Positions 29,419-40,702 of a DNA stretch of 64,000 nt are shown one piece after another; position 1 is the first letter of the stretch, and every line of letters begins with the position of its first letter. The stretch covers positions 637,499 to 701,498 of the forward strand of contig LUVW01000015.1 in assembly GCA_001661515.1 (NCBI GenBank), read 5' to 3'. Source of the stretch: Capniomyces stellatus (taxonomy: Eukaryota > Kickxellomycota > Harpellomycetes > Harpellales > Legeriomycetaceae). Both the position numbers and the translations under genes were made by a program. The notes beneath the pieces are model-generated. The model made no database searches, had not been told where the DNA came from, and was given only the letters and a program-made list of their open reading frames with translations.

Positions 29419-32400
29419 ATGAGGTCGGCAATCGGATTTGAATATTTACCAGAATGTATTTTGGCACAGGTGTTTGTGTTGGTGCAAAACCCAGAGCTGT
29501 CGACACTTTCTCGAAAAATGTATTATGCTTCGAATGAGCTTGGTACAATAAAGCGATATTTAAACAGGTACATTGGTAGGCTGGATAACCGGTGCTGTAG
29601 TTTGGGGGCGCTTATTAAAAACATTTTAAGCAAGTACCCAAAGATAGCAAGGAACGAAAGGGCGGTTGTTGAAGCGCTGGGAAAGTGTAAAAAAGTCAAG
29701 TTCGCAGCAGTTTTAAAGCTTGCAACAGAGTACAAGTGGATAAATATAAAGAAAAGGTTATTAAAAATGTATGCAGTGCTGGATCCAAACATGGAGGCGG
29801 TTCTATTTGCGAATACAGAGATATCAGAAAATGTGTTTTTGAATGTTGATATTGAAAAGGAGATACTCAACGCCGATGATTGCGAATTTGGCGATATCAA
29901 AAAAAGTATGTTTGTGCTAAGACCTTTCTACGGCATAAGAGCCTGTGGGTTTTTGAACCGGGAGTTTCTGGGAGAGCTCTCGGGGATTTTGATTTCGTTT
30001 GCCAGATTTTGTAACTCATCGTATGGAGTATCCCACAGAGCATACAAAGTGCCGAGTCCAGATCATCTTGGCTGTTTTATTGGAATAAACAAATCAGAGA
30101 TACACATCCCAAATGGCATAAGCAAGTACCAGTTTGCTTTTATAAATGAGCTTCGATGTGCGAATCTGTCAAAGAACAGTGTTTTTGGGTTTTATTTGCT
30201 TGAAATGGTGTATATGTTTTGTTTTGAGATGCAATCAGACTGTCTAAAGGAACTAATGCAGCTTGACTATAAGTTTACAGACTTTTCAAAGGAGTTTAAA
30301 AGCAAATATAGGCATAATTCCGACTACAAAATTGTCGACTTTATAGATGCTGTGGAAAACAACAGCAGAAAGTATAACGAGGTGTACCTGCTTACATATT
30401 TTTTTCTGATCAAAGAAACTGATAATGAGTTTTCAAACTACCTGAATGACCACGAGTTGTTTGACACGCATAAAGAGGTTATATTTGACTTGGCATGCAG
30501 GTCAAAAAACAGCAAACTTGCTAAAAATATATTTACCCAGATCGACAAGTCTCAAGCCAACGTCAAAAAGCTGTTGGCGGCAGCCTATGAAAACAGAGAG
30601 GCGGAAACAGTTAGATTTATGCTTGATCTAGGAATTAATGTTATAACTGAAGATAATGTGGCACTAAAAACAGCATGTGTGTTGGGTGACCTGGAGCTGG
30701 TAAAGGTGCTGGTTAAGGAGGGTGTGGAGCTGGACGACAAGGAACTTGCAGGAGTTTCGGCGGTTTTGGAGCCAAAAGATTGCTCGCTATTGAAAATTTT
30801 GGTATCAGAGGAGGCAGTACTGGTCAATGACAACAGGGGTAGAATTATATCAAGCTATAAAAACATCCTTGAATTTTTGTTTAAATTCAGTACAGGATTT
30901 TGTTACGAAGGCCATGCTGACATCAGCTATAAAGTTATTAAGAAATGTTTTTCTGAAAAAGACTACAAAACGCTTTTAAGCAGAATCGACGGGTTTTTTG
31001 AGTGTAGCAAAAGACACAAGTATAGTAGGTACAAAGCTATAGAAAAGATATGTCAGATAGTCGAATTTGTGGCCAAAGCCGAGATGGAGGCAGAAAGCAA
31101 CAGCGGAAAGACAAAAGAAAGAAAGAGGGGACGCGCTATTGGAGACGAGGGTGTACCTAAGCATAATATACTGGGTAGTGGCGTTGAGGCTCTAAATGAT
31201 AAGTACTTTAAAAAGGCAGAAGCGAGGATTAGATTGGACAGCAAAGAGATTGTGAGCTTACTGACACAGAACACCGTGTGTGTTGACAAAAATGTGGATA
31301 AGATGGTTGTAAAGGCGTGCAAAAACAATGATATGGACATGCTTGAGATACTGCTTAGAAACATAGAAATGGTAAACGACCCAGAGAATAGTGGGATAAA
31401 CGAAGCATGCAAAAATAACAATTTGGAAATAGTTAAACTTCTGATAACGAATGGCGCAACTCTGGACGTAACAATGTTCAATGGGATAAACGAGGCATGT
31501 GCAAACAACAATTTGGAAATGGTCAAGCTGCTGATTGCAAATGGTGCAAATCTGGAAGACAAAAGATATAATGGGATTAAAAAGTCATGCGAAAACAACA
31601 ACATGGAGATGGTCAAGCTGTTGATAGCCAATGGCGCCGAATTGGATGATTCTTTGAGCAATGGGATTAAAGAAGCAACTCGGAAAAACAATGTGGAATT
31701 GGTCAAGTTGCTGCTGGCCAATGGGGCAACTTTAAGTGACTTATCCTACAATGGAATAAATGATGCTTGCCGCTTTAACAACATCGAGTTGGTTGAGATT
31801 TTGCTTAAAAACGGACTTGGCTTGGAAAGCCCGTGGTATAATGGGATCAGAGAGTCCTGCAGAGTAAATAACATTGATTTGGTGAGAGTCCTGCTGAATA
31901 ATGGCGCTAAGCTCGACGATCTGATCCGTAATGGAATCAACGAGGCTTGTAGCAACAACAATATTGAAATGGTCAAACTTCTCATTGAACACGGCGCCAT
32001 TCTGAGCAACAAAGAAACAAACGGCATCAAGGCAGCCAGCAAAAAAAACAACATCGAGCTGGTCAAAGTTCTGGTTGCCCATGGTGCTGTGCTGGACGGG
32101 TCAATCTACAACGGAATCAAGTTTGCCTGCAAAAACAACAATCTTGGAATTGCCAAAATCCTTTTAGCCAATGGTGCAAAGCTGAACATAGTCACTTGCA
32201 ATGGCGTTGTTGAGGCTTGCAAAAACAAAAACCTGGCTATGGTCAAACTACTAGTCAAATCCGGTGCTAAGCTTGAAAACCCAAAATATAATGGCATTAA
32301 AGAGGCCACAGAGAACGGCGATTCCAGAATTCTCAATTTTCTCGTTAAAAGCGGTGCCAAACAGCCAAAATGCTACAGTAAAAATAATAAAAACAAATGA
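29419..32400 (+). CDS. F-box-like ankyrin-repeat protein
   Basis: A single exon encodes 993 residues. The N-terminus (residues about 8-35, YLPECILAQVFVLVQNPELSTLSRKMY) resembles a degenerate F-box. Residues about 35-380 are a helical region without a recognised domain, followed by two or three weak ankyrin repeats (near 385-450). A Lys/Arg-rich insert lies near residues 560-575. The C-terminal third (about 628-990) holds twelve ankyrin repeats of the form NGIxEACxNNNxExVKLLIxNGAxLDD, with a constant 30-residue (90-nt) period rather than the usual 33. Such proteins are often substrate adaptors for SCF ubiquitin ligases; here that is inference. The repeat units are similar to each other at the protein level but diverged in codons, so the array is not a very recent expansion. 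It is convergent with the alkyltransferase gene (212 bp between stops). Confidence 0.85.
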   Translation: MRSAIGFEYLPECILAQVFVLVQNPELSTLSRKMYYASNELGTIKRYLNRYIGRLDNRCCSLGALIKNILSKYPKIARNERAVVEALGKCKKVKFAAVLKLATEYKWINIKKRLLKMYAVLDPNMEAVLFANTEISENVFLNVDIEKEILNADDCEFGDIKKSMFVLRPFYGIRACGFLNREFLGELSGILISFARFCNSSYGVSHRAYKVPSPDHLGCFIGINKSEIHIPNGISKYQFAFINELRCANLSKNSVFGFYLLEMVYMFCFEMQSDCLKELMQLDYKFTDFSKEFKSKYRHNSDYKIVDFIDAVENNSRKYNEVYLLTYFFLIKETDNEFSNYLNDHELFDTHKEVIFDLACRSKNSKLAKNIFTQIDKSQANVKKLLAAAYENREAETVRFMLDLGINVITEDNVALKTACVLGDLELVKVLVKEGVELDDKELAGVSAVLEPKDCSLLKILVSEEAVLVNDNRGRIISSYKNILEFLFKFSTGFCYEGHADISYKVIKKCFSEKDYKTLLSRIDGFFECSKRHKYSRYKAIEKICQIVEFVAKAEMEAESNSGKTKERKRGRAIGDEGVPKHNILGSGVEALNDKYFKKAEARIRLDSKEIVSLLTQNTVCVDKNVDKMVVKACKNNDMDMLEILLRNIEMVNDPENSGINEACKNNNLEIVKLLITNGATLDVTMFNGINEACANNNLEMVKLLIANGANLEDKRYNGIKKSCENNNMEMVKLLIANGAELDDSLSNGIKEATRKNNVELVKLLLANGATLSDLSYNGINDACRFNNIELVEILLKNGLGLESPWYNGIRESCRVNNIDLVRVLLNNGAKLDDLIRNGINEACSNNNIEMVKLLIEHGAILSNKETNGIKAASKKNNIELVKVLVAHGAVLDGSIYNGIKFACKNNNLGIAKILLANGAKLNIVTCNGVVEACKNKNLAMVKLLVKSGAKLENPKYNGIKEATENGDSRILNFLVKSGAKQPKCYSKNNKNK
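31303..32380 (+). repeat. Coding array of twelve 90-bp ankyrin units
   Basis: Units spaced exactly 90 bp (for example, starts at 31393 and 31483) encode the 30-residue ankyrin repeats of the preceding entry. Confidence 0.8.
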
Positions 32401-32612
32401 AACTTGCAACTAAATCCAATCTTTATACCTGGAAAAAAAAAACGTGCAGTTTGATAAATTTATACGCTTTATTTTCTCTCAACTACCATTATTCTGTTCT
32501 AATTGTCTTTTGTTAATTAATAAATCAAAACTAAAGCAGATACAAGTCAAATAGAACAGAATACATCAGGCTCTGTGTTTGAGAGCTTTATTGGTCGCAT
32601 ACATTGTCCAGT

Positions 32613-33800
32613 CTAGTCCTTCGGCACTATAAACCTTGTAAAAAGGCGATCCATCATTGCACTTGAAACATACCCGTCTTCATCAAATTTCAATCCCTCC
32701 TTTTCAAGACAAACTCTTTTCCAATGTATTTTTACTTTGTGGTCGCTATTTTGAGTGTGTGTGTGTATGTTCGAGAGAGTGTGTATATGTTTGTGTGAGT
32801 GTGGGAGAGAGTTTGTGTGTGTTTATATATATATTCCTCAATTTTAATTTTGTTTGGTTTAGTTTATTCAGTCAAACTATAAAAAAGCGCCAAAGAGCCT
32901 ATCTACGCACAACACATTCTCTTCAAATGTATACATATATATATATTTATACAAGCAGGGTGGTCATTTCAAGTTATTAATTTTTGCATTGTAAAGCTTA
33001 CCCATCGTGGTTTCCCAGGAAAAAGTTTGAAGTAATGACTCTGTGACATGGGATTGGCAGCGGACCAAAAGGATTTTTCCGCATGGCACTTCCAACTAAA
33101 TAACCAGGGTACCTGTGTTAACAATACAATGCAGTTGGTGCTCGCAACTTTGAACTTGGATGCATTCAAGTATAAACTAGCAGTACCTGCTCTTGGCCCG
33201 CTTTTCAAAGCATCCGACATCGCCTTGTATGTTGAAAAATATCCTGCAGGTATCTGTATCGTGTTTAGTTCAATGTATTTTGATTGTTCAAACAGCATGA
33301 GTTAGACACCTGTTTTCAAGTTCTTCTTTGCATATCTACCCACTTGCTTGACCATAATTTGTCATCAATTCTAATAAATATTGATACAAACACGAACGCT
33401 CAAGCTGTATTTTACCTGAGCACATGTATCGAATACCCTGTACTCAAACATTGTAACAACTTTGTTGGTCTTATGGTTGATAAACGTCCTTCTGCTCTCA
33501 TTGCTCACGGGGTAGTCTAGAACATCTATTCGAAAACAAGAAATTCAAGTACCAAGTACCGTCTGTTGTAAATATCACTGCTATCTTCTCTCTCAAATTA
33601 CACTTGACACGTAAAACGCATACGGACAATGTGATTTCCTTACTATTCTCGTCTAACTGCTTCAGTACTTTGTCTGCCTCTATGAAAAAGTTAGACTTTT
33701 CATTTATAGTGCTTTTGGCATCTTTTTTCCTTTTGGCCTGGAGTCCGCCCTGTATCACTTTGCTATTCTTAACTCTGCTCGCTCTGTTTGATTTTGTCAT
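32613..33800 (-). CDS. MGT1: Methylated-DNA-protein-cysteine methyltransferase, five exons
   Basis: Exons on the minus strand: 33800-33602, 33525-33416, 33253-33187, 33095-33002, 32745-32613. All introns are GT..AG and phases fit, giving 200 residues. Exon 4 encodes the O6-alkylguanine-DNA alkyltransferase signature RKNPFGPLPIPCHRVI, with the acceptor cysteine at about residue 142. Exon 3 gives IPAGYFSTYKAMSDAL, the helix-turn-helix part (family: 'IPxGxVTTYxxLA'), and the 'RAVGxAMRKNP' arginine-finger segment spans the exon 3-4 junction. Exon 5 ends LEKEGLKFDEDGYV, the family C-terminus. The enzyme transfers the alkyl group from O6-alkylguanine to its own cysteine, a suicide DNA repair reaction in the nucleus. 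The N-terminal basic stretch (SNRASRVKNSK) could be a nuclear signal. The donor of the first intron (GTAATT) was chosen for phase; the exon 1/2 junction is the least certain. Confidence 0.86.
32755..32837. repeat. GT/GA-rich simple sequence in an intron
   Basis: Imperfect TG, GA and AT dinucleotide tracts lie in the last intron of the alkyltransferase gene. Confidence 0.8.
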
Positions 33801-35035
33801 TATATCTTATATTTTAATACTTGCTTTTGGCCAAATAGTCTGCCACCGTCAAAATGGCTCTTATTGGATATTAGCGTGTACTTTCGAGTTCCCTTCTGAG
33901 CATTTATTTAAGTAGTAGATTGTAAAAAAAAAAAATATGTATATATATACATATATAATTCAAACTAGTGAAACAAAATGGCAATCGATTATTTTCTCAG
34001 TTACGACAAATTTTAAATCAATTTTACTCGATTTTAAATAATTATTTTTAGGGGAAATACACATTCGACCAAGAGTGTTTTTCTGCTTGAAATTTTCTTT
34101 TTTTATTATTTCAAAAATCCATGCTTTGGCAAATCAAAGGCTAGAACCCACGAAATGAACCAACCCAATAAAATATGCCAATAGCAGCGGTTAGCACAAA
34201 TATACAATTAGCAAATCAACACGCATCATGCTAAAGACTTTGCAGTCCCCTTAGCTACCGGCATTTTTATTCCTTGTGTTTCTAAGCTATTTTGCTTAAG
34301 AGGTTTACTGCCCGTCCCTATCTTCCAAAGTACTCGGATTAAACGGAGGCACCATTTTTGTCTTGTATAATATTATTTTATTGAGAGTCCGTTCTGTCTG
34401 AAGAACAAAGTTAAACATGATTGGTCAAACTCCTCAAATAAAAGCCGAAAGCACTAAACAAAAGTCAAGTGCTCATGGTTTTACATCGAACCAGGCAACG
34501 ACAGCTAGAAACTAACTTTCAACTAACTGTAAAGAAAGAAACGAGACCAATTCCACATCAACCTAACCTTACAAACCATTTTTTTTCTCACACTAAAAAT
34601 AACATTAACTGAGACGGCTAATTTTTGACCTTTCAAATTTGACTTTTGTAATTTCGGTAAGTAGTAATAAACCTATAAATAAATAATTAAGTAGAGGTGA
34701 AACAAAAGTCGGAGGTAAAAATCCAACAGTAATAAAAAAAAAAGCCTATGAGAATATCTCATTGGCAAACGGACAAATAGCAATCTGATTACAAATTCCA
34801 AACACCAATGACAAGAAGAGTGAAAAAGCAGTAGTTTAGAAGCAGCGAGAAAACTGACTTGAAACGAAATTGAACTGAAAAGCAGAAATGGTTCTGTTTA
34901 AGTAAATAAGTTTGGATTTTCGGGTTGAAATTCTACTTTTGTTTTACACTACGTGGATTTAACAAAAAGCTTAATAGACTTACCTTACCGGGACTTTATA
35001 GAGATAGAAAACGACTGTGTCTGAGAATTGCGAGA
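33801..35035. other. Divergent intergenic region, no gene seen
   Basis: This AT-rich region lies between the divergent alkyltransferase and VPS20 genes and must contain both promoters. One B-box-like string near 34145 has no matching tRNA fold. No coding signal is seen. Confidence 0.5.
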
Positions 35036-35978
35036 ATGGGAGCGGTAAATAGCAAAAACCATATAACTAGCCAGGACAAGGCTATTCTGGACTTGAAAAT
35101 CCAAAGAGACAAACTTCAAATGTACCAAAAACAAGTAAGAAACCACGGTCTGGAATTATAATATACAGTGTAATTGAATTACCTGACCTGATTAAAGTGC
35201 AACTACGTTGTTTGGTGATAATGATAATAATGATGTTTTTTTATTACTGTATAAACCACGTGTTTGCAACGAGTAGCTCAATCTGATTTTTAAGAGGGAG
35301 GAGGAGATTGCCAGAATATGTTTAAGCAAAGGCGAGAAAAACAAGGCACTTCTAGCATTAAGGAAAAAAAAGTACCAGGAGCAGCTAATAACAAAGACTA
35401 GCGATCAGTTGATAATTTTGCAGCAAATGGTACGCATTTTACAACCATTATTAATACTGAGGCTATATTTAATTGGAGTTGCTGCATTTCAAAGTCCTTT
35501 TCTTTGTTTTGCTTTGTTTTGCTTTGTTTTGCTTTGTCATGTTTTGCCTTGGCTTTAACCAAAGTAAATTGGGTATACTTAGATGCAATCAATCGAGTTT
35601 CTCAGTATCCAGAAAAATGTGTTTGAGGGATTGAAGCAGGGAAATATTGTTTTGAAAAAGATTAACAACGAATTGAAAATTGAAGATGTTGAAAATCTAA
35701 TGTACGACACCCGTGAAGCTGTAGAGTATCAAAATGAAATCTCAACGATTTTGAATTCCAATTTGACCGCCGAAGATGATGAATCTGTAAAAATGGAGCT
35801 TGAGGAGCTGATAGATTTAGAGGCCAAGGAGAAAGCAAGCAAGATGCCGAACGTACCAAGCACGGTACTTGAGAGCAATGCAGCAAATGCTGTGAGCGAA
35901 GCTGCAGGAGATACAGAAGAAGGTAATGATAGCATACATTCGGCTGCGTGTGTAGCCAGTCAACTTGTTGATTCTTAA
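35036..35978 (+). CDS. VPS20: ESCRT-III subunit VPS20/CHMP6, three exons
   Basis: Exons: 35036-35134, 35277-35429, 35583-35978; phases are all 0, giving 215 residues. The start ATGGGA gives Met-Gly-Ala, so the second residue is a glycine as needed for the N-myristoylation of Vps20/CHMP6. Diagnostic sequence: ITSQDKAILDLKIQRDKLQMYQKQ, then EEEIARICLSKGEKNKALLALRKKKYQEQL, then IEFLSIQKNVFEGLKQGNIVLK and EDVENLMYDTREAVEYQNEI, which follow the CHMP6/Vps20 helices in order. In the family it nucleates ESCRT-III on endosomes after binding ESCRT-II (Vps25) and drives multivesicular body formation. The C-terminal 40 residues are Ala/Ser-rich and could hold a MIM motif, not assigned. Intron 2 contains a 10-bp tandem repeat. 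Confidence 0.9.
35501..35537. repeat. 10-bp tandem repeat in VPS20 intron 2
   Basis: About 3.7 copies of GCTTTGTTTT lie in tandem, wholly inside the intron. Confidence 0.85.
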
Positions 35979-36746
35979 GGTTAGTAACCTGATGGTGCAT
36001 AATAAAATAATAGAGTCAACCGAGGAAAGAGTCATGGTTCCTGCATAGTCTGATTTAGACACTTCTGGTCGAATAATCCAATTTCAGTTTAAAAGTAATG
36101 CCAAGGCCACCTCGAATTTACTTGGTTGGAGGATGTATGTTGGGGAGCCGACTCTAAAATAAAATATCAATATTTTATCCTTTTTGCTAATTTCAATTTT
36201 ACCAAAGTAACAAAACCCAAACCTTTTAATGTTGTTTTCCTTTCCATTTCCATTTTCATTATGTTTTGTACTTTTTTTTTTACCTTTACTTTTATCTTGG
36301 TCCGCTTTAACTTCGCTTTAGCTTTATTTTTCTACTACTTTTGTATTATTACACACTTTGAGTGCATGCAGCCTCTAAGCACTTTCAAGCACCATTTTTA
36401 AAGATATATAGCAAGTGTACTTCAAGGCAGAAAACCTTAAGTCTAATAAACATCAAAAAAAAAGTGAGTTGGAAAAATATAGCCAAATGCAAACGATTGG
36501 CTGTCTAAATGAAATCAAAACAACCAACTGAAAACTGAAAACAAAATTGAAAAATAAGAACAAGTGGATTATTGAAAATTTCGAGTTAAAGTAAACAGAG
36601 TTGGTACAATATTAAACAAAAGTTTGCGATTTATAAATATAGCTAGCTTCTTTGCTTTAATCGATACATTCTCAGTAGAAAAGCAGCAACAATAGCAGCA
36701 ACAGTGGATTTAAGACGTGTTAATAGAGCAATTGGACAGCAAGGAA
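35979..36746. other. Intergenic, no gene seen
   Basis: This lies between VPS20 and RFC2 on the same strand and presumably holds the VPS20 3' region and the RFC2 promoter. It is A/T-rich with a T-rich half (36180-36350). No coding signal is seen. Confidence 0.5.
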
Positions 36747-38568
36747 ATGTTGAGAGAACTAAGGATAGAAGGATCAAGTTCGAAGGCGGTAAAGGAAGAA
36801 CAAGTATTGCCATGGGTAGAGAAATAGTAAGTGAATGGTGTAGCGATATTCAAAATAAATAAAAGCAATAAATCAAGTAAATCTGTGTTGATAAATAAGC
36901 AGAAACCAAAACAAGATAACATATAAGCCGTGCTGATAATGATATAGCCGACCAAAGCAGATTTCTGATGTAGTTTCACAGACAGAAGTAATAAATGTGC
37001 TTAGGAAAAGCATAGAAAATAAGAGCGTAAGTGGAGGTTATGTATTTATGTTTTCCTGTGTCGGTTTGGCATTGCGTTGTTAATTGCAAGATATTTAGAT
37101 AAACTGAGTAAAAAAAAATTTGAATAATGTAAACACAGCTTCCACACTTGCTGTTTTATGGACCACCGGGCACGGGCAAGACATCGACGATACTGGCATT
37201 TGCAAGAGAGTTGTTTGGGCCTACATTGATGAAAACAAGAGTTTTAGAGCTGAATGCATCCGATGAGAGGGGAATTCAAGTCGTTCGAGAAAAAGTGAAG
37301 AATTTTGCACAAACAGTTATAACTCAAGCAGTTCCGTAAGATAGAAATGAGGATATAACTCACTATAAATAAAGGTTAAAGGAATGATATGCATAGCTAA
37401 AGTAGAGTTTATGTGTTTTATAAATTTTAGAGGATATCCTTGTCCACCATACAAGATAATTATTCTTGACGAGGCCGATTCAATGACAGCAGATGCGCAA
37501 TCAGCACTTCGAAGGATTATGGAGACATACTCGAAGATTACGCGTTTCTGTTTAGTTTGTAATTACGTTAGCAGGTAAGGGACAGCAATTGATACTGAAT
37601 AATACCTTATTTATTTATATATATCTGTATATTTGAACAGCTATTAAAAACCGACACAGCATCATATTGTGGTACACTGTGTTTATCGATTTATTGGTTA
37701 TGTAACTGTGTGTAAATAGGATAATTGACCCACTTACAAGTCGGTGCGCCAAGTTTAGATTCAAAAGCCTTGAGGCTGAACAGAGTATAACAAGAATCAA
37801 AGAAATCACTGAAGTCGAAGGCGTCAACATTAAAGAAGAGGTTTGGGCCGTTTTAACTTTAACAATGTATATTTATTCAGAACGGGAACAAGAATAATAA
37901 TGCCAAAAGTTTATAATTAATATGAATCTGGGGGTATCAATAGGGAATCAAAGCACTAGTGGATGCATCAAACGGAGACTTGAGAAGAGCCATAATGACG
38001 TTACATAGTGCCCATAGACTAGATCAAACTTCTGAGCTGAGCACTGACATAATCAAGGATATCTGTGGAGTAAGTTTCTACAACTACTATAATTACTACT
38101 GTTTCGGCATATGAATTTAATGGCGATTAAACTAAATAAAAGTCGCTAATTGGTTGGGTGGACTGAAACTGGCATTGTAAACCTAGGTGATTCCTGAGAT
38201 TCAAATTGACAAGCTAGTGTCGGCATACCAGAGCAAATCAATAGCCAACATAAGGAAGGAGGTTGGGGAGGCAATTTTAGAGGGCTACTCGGCAAAACAA
38301 ATAGTCGAACAGGTAATTGACAAGGATGATAAGCGACCGAGTTGTGACTGTATATAGATGACCAAGTAACAAAGCGGAAATAACGTCTATTTTATTAATT
38401 CTGGAACAATAGGTTCACGATAGGATAGTAAATGACAAGCAGCTGAGTTCAAAAAAGATGTCAATAATCAGCATAGCAATTGGCGACACCGAGTATGCGC
38501 TGGGAAACGGTGCAGACCAAGAGCTACAACTACTGGACCTAATGGTTAAAATAGCGCTTGCATACTAG
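36747..38568 (+). CDS. RFC2: Replication factor C small subunit RFC2 (human RFC4 type), eight exons
   Basis: Exons: 36747-36826, 36948-37026, 37139-37335, 37431-37574, 37720-37840, 37944-38069, 38187-38312, 38413-38568. They join in frame to 342 residues. The domain order is the WVEKYRPK start of clamp-loader subunits, Walker A GPPGTGKT (residues about 61-68), the [17 protein letters not shown] segment, [26 protein letters not shown] (Walker B DEAD about 132-135), [15 protein letters not shown] (sensor region and arginine finger SRC) and the C-terminal collar. The segment [19 protein letters not shown] and [20 protein letters not shown] place it with yeast Rfc2/human RFC4. It acts in the RFC pentamer that loads PCNA, and in related clamp loaders. 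The donor of intron 5 is GTTTGG, off consensus. Confidence 0.95.
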
Positions 38569-38959
38569 GAACACTGAGATACTTCATAGCTGGAGTATCA
38601 ATAGGAAATGGACACAATTTATAGCTCCCATACCGGGTGCCATTTTTTTTTTAAAATCTATAACTTTATTCTCTCCAATGTTTTGGTCTCAACTGTTCAA
38701 TAACAAGCACTGGTTTAAAAAGGGCTGAGCCAGTAAATCTAGAGCGGTTTGAAGAAATAAAGCAACTAGGAACAATTGTGAAAAAAATGGTGTCAAAAAT
38801 ATATTGTGAACATTGACAATGTCTGACGAATTTTTGATGTGAAGGTCTTTTTTTTTAGTTTATTTTCAGTTTATTTTGAGGCAATATTACCATTTGTCTT
38901 TAAATCCCAACTACTAGAGTAAAGACCGAACCAAAAGCAGAAATAAAAATAAAAGTGGA

Positions 38960-38998
<39 letters not shown>

Positions 38999-39042
38999 AA
39001 TAACAAATCAAGCAACATCACATTAGAAAAATAAGGTTGTAT
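38569..39042. other. Convergent intergenic region with poly-A tract
   Basis: This lies between the convergent RFC2 and SR protein genes. It contains the 29-A run listed separately and no coding signal. Confidence 0.6.
38966..38994. repeat. Run of 29 A
   Basis: An uninterrupted poly-A (+ strand) about 50 bp beyond the SR gene stop codon. The adjacent gene has introns, so this is not a retrocopy tail of it. Confidence 0.95.
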
Positions 39043-40702
39043 TTACTCTTGATCTTCATTGGCTGAATTATAAGGTGAGACAGAGCGCTGTCTTTGAGAG
39101 GCCATTGAATGAGATCTTGGCTTAGATCTTGACCTAGATCTCGACCTTGAGACTGAACGAGAAAGAGAACGGGGGTCGTCTTTTAGAGATTTAGTTCTTG
39201 AATTGGATCTTGATTTAGATCTTGATTTGGATCTTGATTTGGATCTGGAATGGGCAGGTGAACGAGAAGCCGACCTTGAGCGCGACAGGGAATGTGATTT
39301 GGAACGTGAGTATTTCCTGGGCTTTGAAGATCTCCTTTCAACAGATCTTGATCTTGATCTTGACCGAACCGGCGATCTGGATCTGGATCTGGTTCTAGAC
39401 CGGGATCTGGATCTGGATCTGGAATATGAGCGGTTTCGTGACCTGCCACCGTCTCTTCTACTTGAGTGTCTGGAGCCACGGCGGTAGTCACGGCTACTTG
39501 ATCTGCTTCTTGAATACGACCTGTCGCGCCTTCTGTACCTAAATAACCAGCCAGTCAATTGTTGTTGAGTTGCTTGTTTCTTTTCTTGTTAATTAGTGGT
39601 TTGGCTTTATTCATTCTGTTTTGTTTTGTTTTGTTTTTTAAACATGTTCAGTGATACTATGTTATATTCACACTTATTCCTCTTAAAGGAAAAGCCTCTT
39701 GAAATACAAATTTCAGCATGCTGCTTTATGTACTGGCTCCATGGCTGTGAATCGAGTAATAAAGGTTGTGGTGGAAAAAGAAAATAATAATATTAAGAAA
39801 AAAAAGGGTAAAAGTAAAATAAATAAGTAAAGGTGTATCGAGAATGTATTCAAAAAGTTCTGCGCATACAAGCTCAGAGCTATAAACGTACCTTGGTGGT
39901 GTTCTGGATCGGCTTCTTCTTCGCTTTGAAGGGCAGTCTCTAGCCCAATGGCCTTTATGTACAGCATAGTCAACATATTTCTGTTAATACACAAACAGTT
40001 CGTAGTGACACGCCTTCTATCCGCAGTCTATTTTGCTATATAATTTATCTTTACCGTCTCTTCCACAGCTAAAGCACTTGTTATCGTCTGTTTTTCTCGC
40101 TGATCCCTTTGCAAATTCAACAACAATACGTTCTCCGTCTAGGCTTTTTTGATCACAGTATTTTATCGCATCTTCAGCATCTCTACGATCTTCATACTCT
40201 ATGAATCCGTAACCTACATCAAGTGTGTTTTATTATCAGTTAGTATGACTATTGCTACTCGCTTTGTGTGTGTGTGTGTGTTTGTTTGTTTGCAAGAGTT
40301 TCCTTTTCCTTGATTTACTCATTACTCAAGCCAACATTGCCGCCTTTAACACTCTAGTTAATCAAACTTTTTAGAATATAAAACCAATAAACCACCCCAT
40401 CACTTACATAAATTGGCTCCTCGCTGTTAACCCATTGTGTCGTTTTGTTTGATAATAATTAAAATATTGTTATTATTTAATTTTGCAAATCATTTTGTAC
40501 AAGTTGCTGCTCTTTAAACCTTTTTTAAATCTTCCAACATAAACAAATCCTTGGTCTATTTGAATCATTGCCAACCAAAATTACTCACCTTGATATCACA
40601 TCGTGTCAGCTTCCCATATTCACTGAATATCTCTTCCAGTTCAGAACTTCTAATGTCCCTTGGAAGCCTCCCAACAAAAAGCTGTGTTCTACCTGAACTC
40701 AT
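39043..40702 (-). CDS. SR splicing factor with RRM, CCHC knuckle and RS domain (SRSF7/RSZ type)
   Basis: Exons on the minus strand: 40702-40589, 40423-40408, 40213-40055, 39952-39892, 39538-39043. The second exon is 16 nt, needed to restore phase and to supply RGANL in the RRM loop. The total is 281 residues. The RRM covers residues 6-79 with RNP2 LFVGRL and RNP1 YGFIEYED. A zinc knuckle C-x2-C-x4-H-x4-C follows (Cys90, Cys93, His98, Cys103). Residues 110 to the end are an Arg/Ser domain with many RS dipeptides, ending in a Ser/Asp/Glu tail. RRM plus one knuckle plus RS is the architecture of human SRSF7 and plant RSZ proteins, which bind pre-mRNA and help splice-site choice and mRNA export. 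It fits a genome with many short introns. Confidence 0.88.
40268..40291. repeat. TG microsatellite in SR gene intron
   Basis: About eight TG units followed by TTTG repeats in the second intron. Confidence 0.8.

Noticed and set aside
34140..34160. B-box-like GGTTCTAGCC on the minus strand
   Set aside because: No A box or cloverleaf upstream; chance match.
38966..38994. Poly-A tract as a retroposed gene tail
   Set aside because: No processed gene copy or target-site duplication precedes it; the neighbouring genes retain introns.
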